A stretch of DNA of 64,000 nt, taken from UBA2128 sp964534955. GTDB taxonomy: Bacteria > Fidelibacterota > Marinisomatia > Marinisomatales > UBA2128. The stretch lies in the NCBI GenBank assembly GCA_964534955.1, contig CAZHRR010000002.1:1-64000 (forward strand), read 5' to 3'. The notes beneath the pieces are model-generated. The model had not been told where the DNA came from. It worked only from the letters and a program-made list of their open reading frames with translations, and searched no databases. Below, in pieces: positions 33,893 to 41,230 of the stretch (position 1 is its first letter; every line of letters starts with the position of its first letter). Made by a program: the position numbers and the translations under genes.

Positions 33893-33923
33893 GCGATTCC
33901 GGGCGTAAGATGGATTAATTAAA

Positions 33924-34271
33924 ATGAAACAGGTACTGACACTTACTATTCTAATTTGCACCGCAGCTGTGAATGTTTTTCCATTCATTCCTGCCGTGGA
34001 GTGTGACATGCCGTGCTGCCAGCCGGTAATTTCCTGCTGCGATATGGACGAGAAAGAATCTCCTGTTTCCATGACTCAGTGCGAGACAGTAGTGTTCGTA
34101 CCGATGATTGCGGCACCACTTTCTAAACATCAACTGCTGAAAGAACTGCCTCTGGATGGGACGCCTGTGGTGCACCGGGTACCTGTCGCTGCAGCGGTGT
34201 ATGGGAATTACCCAGCGCAAGAACCAGAGGCAGAACCACCTCCCTCCTTCCTCTTCCCACTTATAATTTAG
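33924..34271 (+). CDS. Small secreted Cys-rich protein upstream of the Cus pump
   Basis: 115 residues with a signal-peptide-like hydrophobic start. The mature part carries Cys27, Cys31-Cys32, Cys38-Cys39 and Cys53 interleaved with Met and Asp (VECDMPCCQP, SCCDMD), a plausible soft-metal binding patch. The C-terminal half is Pro-rich and neutral. I do not recognise a family. Its position directly before cusC suggests a periplasmic metal sensor or chaperone, or a regulatory upstream ORF: its stop codon abuts the 5' arm of the helix that hides the cusC Shine-Dalgarno. Weak ribosome site. Confidence 0.65.
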   Translation: MKQVLTLTILICTAAVNVFPFIPAVECDMPCCQPVISCCDMDEKESPVSMTQCETVVFVPMIAAPLSKHQLLKELPLDGTPVVHRVPVAAAVYGNYPAQEPEAEPPPSFLFPLII

Positions 34272-34380
34272 ACCTTTCCTCACACTCAATTCCTGGTGTA
34301 ATCCGGGAACTGCGTGGATTCCATAGTTGACTCTGGGCACTGCAGCCTGGAGTGAAACCGATAACTAAAAGGAAAGGTCA
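34271..34380 (+). promoter_or_regulatory. Structured leader hiding the cusC ribosome-binding site
   Basis: GACCTTTCCT (34271-34280) pairs perfectly with AGGAAAGGTC (34370-34379), the segment that contains the Shine-Dalgarno and ends at the ATG. Between the arms lie two good hairpins: CAATTCCTGG/CCGGGAACTG (about 34286-34311; one mismatch, one wobble) and ACTCTGGGC/GCCTGGAGT (about 34329-34352, 9 bp with two wobbles, loop ACTGCA). The 5' arm begins at the last base of the upstream ORF's stop codon, so ribosomes ending there would open the helix. A riboswitch is also conceivable; the GGTGTAATCC string loosely recalls cobalamin elements, but the rest does not match. Confidence 0.55.
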
Positions 34381-35630
34381 TGAAATCACTCTCGAAATCG
34401 CTATTAGTAGTCATAATTAGTACTTCAGCTGTATTACCCCAGCAAATGGGGAATCAGATTAAGGTATTGTTCGAAAACAACCGCGAAATTCGGGCGGCCG
34501 AAGAAACCTACAAGTCTGCCCTCGAAGCCATTAAGGCAGCGGGTGTGCTCCCTGATCCTATGATTGATGGATCACTGTTCTTAGAAAAAATCGAAACAAA
34601 GAACGGTCCTATGGAAGCTCAAATGATGCTGGGACAGAAGTTCCCCCTGTGGGGTAAACTGAATCGAAAGAGAAAAATAGCAGTGCTGAAGGCTGACATA
34701 GCAGGATACAACCTGAATGATATAAAGGTAACAACCGCATTTAAAATGAGGAAAGCGTGGGCAACATACTTGAAGCTTATTAACTCCCTGAGAATCCTGA
34801 ACGAATACAGTACGGAACTTGAATCCTTCCGTTCTGTTGCTCTGACCCAGTATGCTACAGGCACAGGTGTTACACAACATCCTATTTTGAAACTGCAGAT
34901 TGAGTCTTCTCTTGTTGAGAGTCAGATCAATGATCTGGAAAGTGAGCTTGAATCTGCTGTGAACGAACTTAAAGCCCTTTTTGACGGGGAGTTTTCACCG
35001 AGCCTTTTTCCGGAATCCTGGGAAGTGGTTGTACCGGATCGACCCTCAGAGGAATGGTCAAGGATCACCAAGAGTGCAAATCCTATCTACCTTAAAGTGC
35101 TGATGGAGAGGGAAATAGCTGTCTTGCAGAATGAGCTTACCGTTCGGCAGAACTACCCTGACCTTTTGGTCGGTCTTACCTATACAGCTATCGGTAGCGC
35201 TGAGATGTCATCAGCTAATACAGGAAAGGACGCATTTGGGTTTAGAGTAGGTCTCAATCTTCCCCTGTGGTTTAACCGTAACAAAGCCAGGGTTCGGTCC
35301 ACAGAGTTAATGGTAAAAGCGAGAGATGAGGCAATTGAGGCAACTTGGAATAGGGTTGAAGACGACATCCTCTCCACAAAGAAGGAACTTGAAGAAATTG
35401 AACAGACCTACCAACTTTACGATTCTAAGTTAATTCGGGAATCTGAACAGATGTTGTCATCCGCCTTTGCTGCCTACGAAACGGGAAAGATCAGTTTTCT
35501 TGATGTGCTTGACAGTGAACGTATGGCCGTTAGGGTCAAGCTCGGTTTTGAGAAAACCAAGGCGAAGAGTACTATTGTAAGCGCTGCCCTGCTGCGGGCA
35601 GCAGGTTTGATTCAGATAGATAAGGAGTAG
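34380..35630 (+). CDS. cusC: Outer-membrane efflux protein, CusC/TolC family
   Basis: Outer-membrane channel of the tripartite heavy-metal efflux pump. 416 residues with signal peptide and the family's duplicated long coiled-coil repeats (around residues 110-210 and 300-400). MMLGQKFPLWGKLNRKR near residue 80 and VGLNLPLWFNRNKARVRS near 285 are the paired TolC turn motifs; YETGKISFLDVLDSER is the typical C-terminal repeat. First gene of cusC-cusB-cusA; translation start is in a stable stem. The metal is inferred from the partners. Confidence 0.9.
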   Translation: MKSLSKSLLVVIISTSAVLPQQMGNQIKVLFENNREIRAAEETYKSALEAIKAAGVLPDPMIDGSLFLEKIETKNGPMEAQMMLGQKFPLWGKLNRKRKIAVLKADIAGYNLNDIKVTTAFKMRKAWATYLKLINSLRILNEYSTELESFRSVALTQYATGTGVTQHPILKLQIESSLVESQINDLESELESAVNELKALFDGEFSPSLFPESWEVVVPDRPSEEWSRITKSANPIYLKVLMEREIAVLQNELTVRQNYPDLLVGLTYTAIGSAEMSSANTGKDAFGFRVGLNLPLWFNRNKARVRSTELMVKARDEAIEATWNRVEDDILSTKKELEEIEQTYQLYDSKLIRESEQMLSSAFAAYETGKISFLDVLDSERMAVRVKLGFEKTKAKSTIVSAALLRAAGLIQIDKE

Positions 35631-35634
35631 AAAA

Positions 35635-37455
35635 ATGAGGTTTATGAAACTATTCATATTCAGAACTGTTCCCGTGATTGCTCTCGGTGTGATTCTCCTG
35701 ACAGGGTGCAGTCAGGACAAGGAAACAGAGGCTGGATTACAGGTTCAAGAGGAAGAGAGACAGCTGTACAGTTGTGGTATGCACCCGAATGTCATACAGG
35801 AAGGTCCGGGGAACTGTCCCATATGCGGGATGAAGCTTACGCCTCTTGGCGGCAGTCCCTCAGCGGTCACGACATCGGCTTCGGCAGCTGATGAGCAGGG
35901 AGAAAGGAGGATTCTATACTGGCGAGCCCCAATGGATCCGACTTACATTTCACCCAAACCCGGTAAGTCTCCAATGGGAATGGATCTGATTCCTGTCTTC
36001 GAGGGAGAGGAAGCATTTGGTGCCACTGTAAAGATCAACCCGACTGTCCAGCAAAATATGGGGATAAGGGCGGCAACTGTAGAAAGGAGAGACCTTCAGC
36101 AGAAGATCCGGACAGTTGGTCATCTTGATTATGATGAATCAACAGTCGGCCATGTTCACACGAAATTCTCCGGCTGGATTGAAAAAACACATGTGAATAT
36201 AACAGGCCAAACTGTTAGGAAAGGCCAGTCTCTTCTGGATATCTACAGTCCTCAATTGGTCTCTGCCCAGGAAGAGTATCTTGATGCTTTAAAGAACCTT
36301 GTGGGTACATCTGATTCCTTCTCAGGAAAGACCAACAAGAATGTGAGAAGCATTCTTTCCTCAACAAAAAGGCGATTGGAGTACTTCGACATATCAGATG
36401 AGCAGATCCAGAGCCTGGGGAATACGGGGCAGGTAAAGAAGACGATGTCACTGATATCACCTTTTGACGGAGTTGTCGTGGAAAAACATGCTCTAGACGG
36501 TATGGAAGTGAAACCGGCAATGATGCTTTACACCATTGCTGACCTGTCGGAGATATGGGTGTATGCCGATATCTATGAATATGAGACCCCATGGGTCAGG
36601 GTTGGTCAAGAAGCCAGAATGACACTTTCTTATGACCCGGGGAAGGAGTACACGGGCAAAGTCCAATACGTTTATCCATACCTTGAGGAAAAATCACGAA
36701 CGATCAAGGTCAGGTTGGCCTTCCCTAACCCAAACTTGGATCTCAAACCCGGGATGTACGCTAATGTAGAAATCAAGACGTCTCCTCTTCAGGATGTGGT
36801 ATCCGTGCCTATGGAGGCTGTGCTCTTTACAGGCGAGCGACATCTTGTGTTCGTAGAACTGGAGGAAGGGCGTTTTGCCCCCAGAGATGTTACGATCGGA
36901 ATTGAGAGTGGAGACGGATACTATCATGTGAAAGACGGTCTGTCCGAAGGAGAATCTGTTGTTACGTCAGGTCAGTTCCTGCTTGATTCGGAAAGCAGGC
37001 TCCAGGAAAGTATTGCGAAAATGCTTCAAATAAAAGGGTCAGAAGCAGAACAACTAAGTATAGAGGAAAAACAAAATGAGGAAACCCCTACTGAAGAACA
37101 CCAGCATAGTCATGAACTGGAAGAGATGAAAGAACACGAAACCGAGGAAACAGATAATCATGAAAAGGAACATAAAATGATGAAGACTAAGAAAACGGAA
37201 GCTTCACTGTCCTTTGGGAATCTGGAAGAAAGCATGCTTGCCTATTATACCTGCCCGATGGAATCTCATTCCTACGTACGAATGAGCGAACCGGGCAAGT
37301 GTCCGGACTGCGGAATGCAGTTGGTGCAGAAGAGAGAGCACTTTGATCAGGACGAGACTTTCTACACTTGTCCCATGCCGGCACACAGCTATGTCATAGA
37401 AGAAGTGCCCGGAGACTGCCCTGTCTGCGGAATGGAACTGGTCGAAGCCAAATGA
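35635..37455 (+). CDS. cusB: Cus-type membrane fusion lipoprotein with four HMBD-like segments
   Basis: Periplasmic adaptor of the pump. Lipobox LLTGC (Cys25) after a basic start. An N-terminal heavy-metal binding domain (SCGMHP...CPICGMKL, about residues 46-67) is followed by the degenerate copy usual in CusB (APMDP...SPMGMDLIPV). The central part is the HlyD-like barrel/lipoyl/hairpin architecture (GWIEKTHVNITGQTVRKGQ; SPFDGVVVEKHALDGM). Unusually the C-terminus carries a His/Glu-rich linker and two further HMBDs of the CPMESH/CPMPAH type (starting near Cys540 and Cys579). These resemble the lipoprotein at 52311-52745, as if a metal chaperone had been fused on. 606 residues, longer than ordinary CusB (about 400). 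Confidence 0.92.
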   Translation: MRFMKLFIFRTVPVIALGVILLTGCSQDKETEAGLQVQEEERQLYSCGMHPNVIQEGPGNCPICGMKLTPLGGSPSAVTTSASAADEQGERRILYWRAPMDPTYISPKPGKSPMGMDLIPVFEGEEAFGATVKINPTVQQNMGIRAATVERRDLQQKIRTVGHLDYDESTVGHVHTKFSGWIEKTHVNITGQTVRKGQSLLDIYSPQLVSAQEEYLDALKNLVGTSDSFSGKTNKNVRSILSSTKRRLEYFDISDEQIQSLGNTGQVKKTMSLISPFDGVVVEKHALDGMEVKPAMMLYTIADLSEIWVYADIYEYETPWVRVGQEARMTLSYDPGKEYTGKVQYVYPYLEEKSRTIKVRLAFPNPNLDLKPGMYANVEIKTSPLQDVVSVPMEAVLFTGERHLVFVELEEGRFAPRDVTIGIESGDGYYHVKDGLSEGESVVTSGQFLLDSESRLQESIAKMLQIKGSEAEQLSIEEKQNEETPTEEHQHSHELEEMKEHETEETDNHEKEHKMMKTKKTEASLSFGNLEESMLAYYTCPMESHSYVRMSEPGKCPDCGMQLVQKREHFDQDETFYTCPMPAHSYVIEEVPGDCPVCGMELVEAK

Positions 37456-37550
37456 CAATGCGACTGCTATCCTACGATTCTAGCGAAGAGGTTAGCAGCA
37501 ATTAGGACAGGAAACATTAGAGAAAAGAATATTTGCAGCAGGAGTGTCTG

Positions 37551-40500
37551 ATGATTGAGAAAATAATAGAATGGTCCATAAACAATCGATTTATAGTTAT
37601 TCTAGCCGTAGTATTTGTGATTCTTGGCGGTTTTATGGCCATGACTACTACCCCTCTGGATGCCATTCCAGATTTGAGTGATGTACAGGTTATCATCCTT
37701 ACCAAGTATCCAGGGCAGGCGCCTCAGGTAGTGGAAGACCAGGTGACGTATCCTCTCACTACCGCCATGCTCTCAGTCCCATATGCCAAAGTAGTTCGAG
37801 GTTATTCATTTTTTGGCTTGTCTTTTGTATACATCATTTTCGAGGACGGTACGGATATGTATTGGGCTCGAAGCCGGGTGTTGGAGTATCTCAATTTCGT
37901 CTCCGGCCGGCTGCCTCAAGGAGTCACACCGCAACTAGGTCCTGACGCCACCGGGGTCGGCTGGGTCTATGAGTACACTGTGGAGAGCGACCAGCATGAC
38001 CTGCAGCAATTACGTTCTATTCAGGATTGGTATTTAAGGTATCAATTGATGAGTGTGCCTGGAGTATCAGAAGTTGCGAGCATCGGTGGTTATGTCAAAC
38101 AGTACCAGGTAGAAGTGGATCCCAACAAGCTATTGGCATATAACCTTTCCTTAAACAAAGTCAAAATGGCTATCAAACGAAGCAACAATGATGTGGGTGG
38201 AAAGCTGATTGAGATGGCTGAAACGGAATTTATGGTGAGAGGACTTGGCTATATCAAATCTATAGATGACCTGAAAAAAGTCCCACTTGGCGTTGACAAG
38301 AATGGCACTCCAATTCTGTTAAGAAGCGTTGCCAACATCCATCTGGGACCTGAGTTACGCCGAGGTCTTGCTGAGCGCGATGGTCTCGGTGAAGTTGTGG
38401 GTGGTGTGATCGTGATGCGTTATGGTGAGAATGCACTGGAAGTCATAAAAAATGTTCGGGAAAAAATTGATGATCTGAAGACAGGTTTGCCGGAAGGGGT
38501 TAAAATCTTATCTGCTTATGACCGTTCTCTTCTTATTGAGCGGGCAATTGATAACCTGAAAGAAAAACTTCTTGAGGAAAGTGTTGTTGTAGCGTTGGTC
38601 TGCATCATTTTTCTTCTTCACTTTCGCAGCGCATTTGTGGCGATCTTTACTTTACCTGTTGGAATACTGATGTCTTTTCTCGTTATGCGGTATCAGGGAA
38701 TTAATGCCAACATTATGTCTTTAGGGGGCATAGCTATTGCAATTGGGGCTATGGTGGATGCGGCAATCGTCATGATAGAGAATGCTCATAAACATATTGA
38801 ACGTCGCAGGGGAGAAGAAGATCATTGGCAATTGATTCTTGATGCATCAAAAGAAGTGGGGCCTGCACTGTTTTATTCTTTGCTGATTATCACTTTTTCA
38901 TTCCTTCCTGTCTTTTCGCTGCAAGCTCAAGAAGGCCGCCTTTTCAGTCCATTGGCATTTACAAAAACTTATGCTATGGGTGCATCAGCTCTATTGGCTA
39001 TCACTATTGTTCCCGTTTTAATGGGTTACCTTATCAAGGGAAAGATACTTCCCGAACAGAGAAACCCCATCAATCGTTTTCTTATATATGTTTACCGACC
39101 AATGATCCGGTTTGTTCTTCGGTTCAGGAAAACCACTTTATCGATGGCGTTATTAGCCCTTGTGGTTACCATCATTCCGCTAAAAAATATTGGGTCTGAG
39201 TTTATGCCTCCCTTAAACGAAGGCGACCTGCTGTATATGCCCACAACTGATCCGGGTATTTCCATCACGAAGGCAAGGGAACTTCTGCAGCAAACGGATA
39301 AGATCATCAAGACTTTTCCAGAGGTGGAACGTGTATTCGGGAAAATTGGACGGGCTGAGACAGCCACGGATCCTGCTCCTCTGAGCATGATCGAAACCAC
39401 CATCACTCTGAAACAGATTGACAAGTGGCCAAAACGCAAGACGGCATCACGCTGGTATTCTGGTTGGATGCCTGACTGGCTGGCAGCCCCATTCAGATGG
39501 ATATGGCCAGAGCAGCGCCCTGTGACTATGGAGGAACTGGTGAATGAACTGAACGCTGCCATCCAGTTCCCGGGTCTGACCAACGCATGGACTATGCCTA
39601 TAAAGACAAGAATTGATATGTTGAGTACAGGCATTAAAACACCTGTGGGTATAAAATTAATGGGCTCTAATCTTGATACCTTAAATGTTCTGGGAGCAAG
39701 GGTTCAGGCGATTGTTCAAAAATTGCCGGGAACATTGAGCGCCTTTGCTGACAAAGTTACGGGTGGAAATTTTCTTGATTTCGAAATCAACAGGGAAGAG
39801 GCTGCCCGGTACGGTCTTACTATCGGCGATGTGCAGGATATTATTCAATCGGCAGTGGGAGGTATGAATATCAGTTATACTGTTGAAGGTCTTGAAAGAT
39901 ACCCTATTAATCTTCGCTATAGCAGGGAACTGCGGGACAGTATCAGCAAGCTGAAGAGGGTTATTATTCCCACTCCTACAGGAGCGCAGATTCCCATCAG
40001 CCAGGTGGCAGATATATTTGTTCGAAAAGGCGCACCGGTTATCAAAAGCGAAAATGCCAGAAATACAGGATGGATCTATGTCGACATTACCGGGATTGAT
40101 GTAGGAACCTACGTCAAAAGAGCTCAAAAAGTGTTAAAAGAGGAATTAAAGTTGCCCGAAGGATATTCAATCGTCTGGAGTGGTCAATACGAGTATATGG
40201 AGCGTGCTGCGAAAAGACTCAGGATAGTAGTGCCAGTTACTTTGGTGATCATCTTCTTATTGTTATTCTTCAATTTCAAGAACGTAACGGAAAGTGTGAT
40301 TGTAATGTTGTCCCTCCCCTTTTCTCTTGTTGGCGGATTGTGGTTCATGTATTTGTTGGGCTATAATATGAGTGTGGCGGTTGGTGTGGGATTTATTGCA
40401 CTGGCTGGAGTGGCTGCTGAAACAGGTGTAGTTATGCTAATTTATTTAGATCACGCTTTCGCGGCGAGAAAAAATCGAGGAACGATGAACACGCTGAAGG

Positions 40501-40757
40501 ATCTTTATGATGCAGTTATGGAAGGGGCAGTAGACAGGGTGAGACCCAAGATGATGACAGTGACGGCAATAATGGCAGGACTTTTGCCTATCCTCTGGGG
40601 ACATGGTACCGGTTCTCAAGTGATGAAACGTATCGCAGCGCCAATGGTGGGAGGGATGGTGACATCTACGCTCCTTACCTTGCTGGTCATCCCTACCATC
40701 TATTTCCTGTGGAAATCTGTGGAGGTAAAAAAGCGATTAGAAGGAGGAGAAGAATGA
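37551..40757 (+). CDS. cusA: Heavy-metal efflux RND transporter, CusA/CzcA family
   Basis: Inner-membrane proton-driven pump, 1068 residues with 12 helices and two large periplasmic loops. Family blocks: TTPLDAIPDLSDVQVII near the N-terminus, GAMVDAAIVMIENAHKH in helix 4 (proton-relay acidic residue), FGKIGRAETATDPAPLSMIETTITLK in the porter domain and PMVGGMVTSTLLTLLVIP at the end. The Met-rich and monovalent-type features suggest Cu(I)/Ag(I), but the substrate is not proven. AGGAG (37540-37544) lies 6 bases before the ATG at 37551, preferred over an upstream in-frame ATG at 37533. Stop overlaps the PII-like gene. Confidence 0.95.
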   Translation: MIEKIIEWSINNRFIVILAVVFVILGGFMAMTTTPLDAIPDLSDVQVIILTKYPGQAPQVVEDQVTYPLTTAMLSVPYAKVVRGYSFFGLSFVYIIFEDGTDMYWARSRVLEYLNFVSGRLPQGVTPQLGPDATGVGWVYEYTVESDQHDLQQLRSIQDWYLRYQLMSVPGVSEVASIGGYVKQYQVEVDPNKLLAYNLSLNKVKMAIKRSNNDVGGKLIEMAETEFMVRGLGYIKSIDDLKKVPLGVDKNGTPILLRSVANIHLGPELRRGLAERDGLGEVVGGVIVMRYGENALEVIKNVREKIDDLKTGLPEGVKILSAYDRSLLIERAIDNLKEKLLEESVVVALVCIIFLLHFRSAFVAIFTLPVGILMSFLVMRYQGINANIMSLGGIAIAIGAMVDAAIVMIENAHKHIERRRGEEDHWQLILDASKEVGPALFYSLLIITFSFLPVFSLQAQEGRLFSPLAFTKTYAMGASALLAITIVPVLMGYLIKGKILPEQRNPINRFLIYVYRPMIRFVLRFRKTTLSMALLALVVTIIPLKNIGSEFMPPLNEGDLLYMPTTDPGISITKARELLQQTDKIIKTFPEVERVFGKIGRAETATDPAPLSMIETTITLKQIDKWPKRKTASRWYSGWMPDWLAAPFRWIWPEQRPVTMEELVNELNAAIQFPGLTNAWTMPIKTRIDMLSTGIKTPVGIKLMGSNLDTLNVLGARVQAIVQKLPGTLSAFADKVTGGNFLDFEINREEAARYGLTIGDVQDIIQSAVGGMNISYTVEGLERYPINLRYSRELRDSISKLKRVIIPTPTGAQIPISQVADIFVRKGAPVIKSENARNTGWIYVDITGIDVGTYVKRAQKVLKEELKLPEGYSIVWSGQYEYMERAAKRLRIVVPVTLVIIFLLLFFNFKNVTESVIVMLSLPFSLVGGLWFMYLLGYNMSVAVGVGFIALAGVAAETGVVMLIYLDHAFAARKNRGTMNTLKDLYDAVMEGAVDRVRPKMMTVTAIMAGLLPILWGHGTGSQVMKRIAAPMVGGMVTSTLLTLLVIPTIYFLWKSVEVKKRLEGGEE

Positions 40758-41116
40758 AAGAGATTAAGGCCTACATCCGATGCTCAGCCGTTGAGAGAGT
40801 TATCCAAGCTCTTCATAAAATCGGTGCTGAGAATCTGACGGTTATTGATGTCATGGCTTTAGGTAAAACGATGATAGATCCGGATCACTACAAATACTCA
40901 ATTGAGTGTGTTGAGAAGTACTCTGATGTAGCCAAGATCGAAATCATTTGTGCTGACGAAGATGCCGATAGAATTGTAGAGGTTATGCGATCTGAAGCGT
41001 ACTCCGGAGAGAGAGGAGATGGTGTTATTTTCATATCGGAGGTAAGCCGTGCTGTAAAGATACGGACAGGTGAATCGGGAGAGCAGATTCTACAACCTGA
41101 AATGGCACGAAGTTAG
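40754..41116 (+). CDS. PII-like signalling protein linked to metal efflux
   Basis: 120 residues. MKEIKAYIRCSAVERVIQALHKIGAENLTVIDV is the beta-alpha-beta start of the PII/GlnB fold; the C-terminal half (KIEIICADEDADRIVEVMRSEA, GDGVIFISEVSRAVKIRTGE) matches the second repeat with the nucleotide-site GDG. The T-loop lacks the uridylylated Tyr context of GlnB. A PII subgroup (PII-NG) is known to be encoded beside heavy-metal RND pumps, and that fits here: ATGA overlap with cusA. A role in sensing nucleotide or bicarbonate status to tune the pump is speculation. Confidence 0.85.
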   Translation: MKEIKAYIRCSAVERVIQALHKIGAENLTVIDVMALGKTMIDPDHYKYSIECVEKYSDVAKIEIICADEDADRIVEVMRSEAYSGERGDGVIFISEVSRAVKIRTGESGEQILQPEMARS

Positions 41117-41162
41117 TCATTCTATGAAGAAGGTGACACTTTGCTTTCAAGAACATAAGCAT

Positions 41163-41177
41163 GGCATCAGTGATGCC
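41163..41177. repeat. GGCATC-AGT-GATGCC hairpin before ccmF
   Basis: Perfect 6-bp stem with 3-nt loop, no T-tract. Its spacing (GG, ten bases, GC) also fits a weak -24/-12 pattern, but the palindrome explains that equally well. It lies 54 bases before the ccmF start. Confidence 0.35.
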
Positions 41178-41230
41178 GGGCGAAGCCTAATAAGAATCGT
41201 CGTGACTGGTCGATAGAAAAGGAGTTGAAA

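Larger units (their letters stand above)
33412..33923. other. Repeat-rich intergenic region before the copper island
   Basis: 512 bp without a gene. Bounded by a 21-bp exact direct repeat (33416-33436 and 33872-33892). Inside are a CTGACAGG/CCTGTCAG hairpin (about 33447-33473), a GCCA...TGGC hairpin (about 33481-33506), a copy of the 52-bp GC-rich palindrome (33561-33612), an 11-bp perfect inverted repeat pair (33616-33626 with 33729-33739) and a CTATCTGTC/GACAGATAG hairpin (33807-33838). The frame open at 33408-33701 crosses these repeats and is not a gene. Confidence 0.65.

Noticed and set aside
34271..34380. Cobalamin riboswitch before cusC
   Set aside because: GGTGTAATCC and GGGCACTGCAGCC recall pieces of the B12 element, but the CCCGC/ACTGT block and a proper B12 box are absent and the region is too short. 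It is kept only as an unclassified structured leader.
41163..41177. Hairpin after the PII-like gene as a terminator
   Set aside because: Only 6 bp of stem and no T-tract; ccmF follows at once in the same direction.
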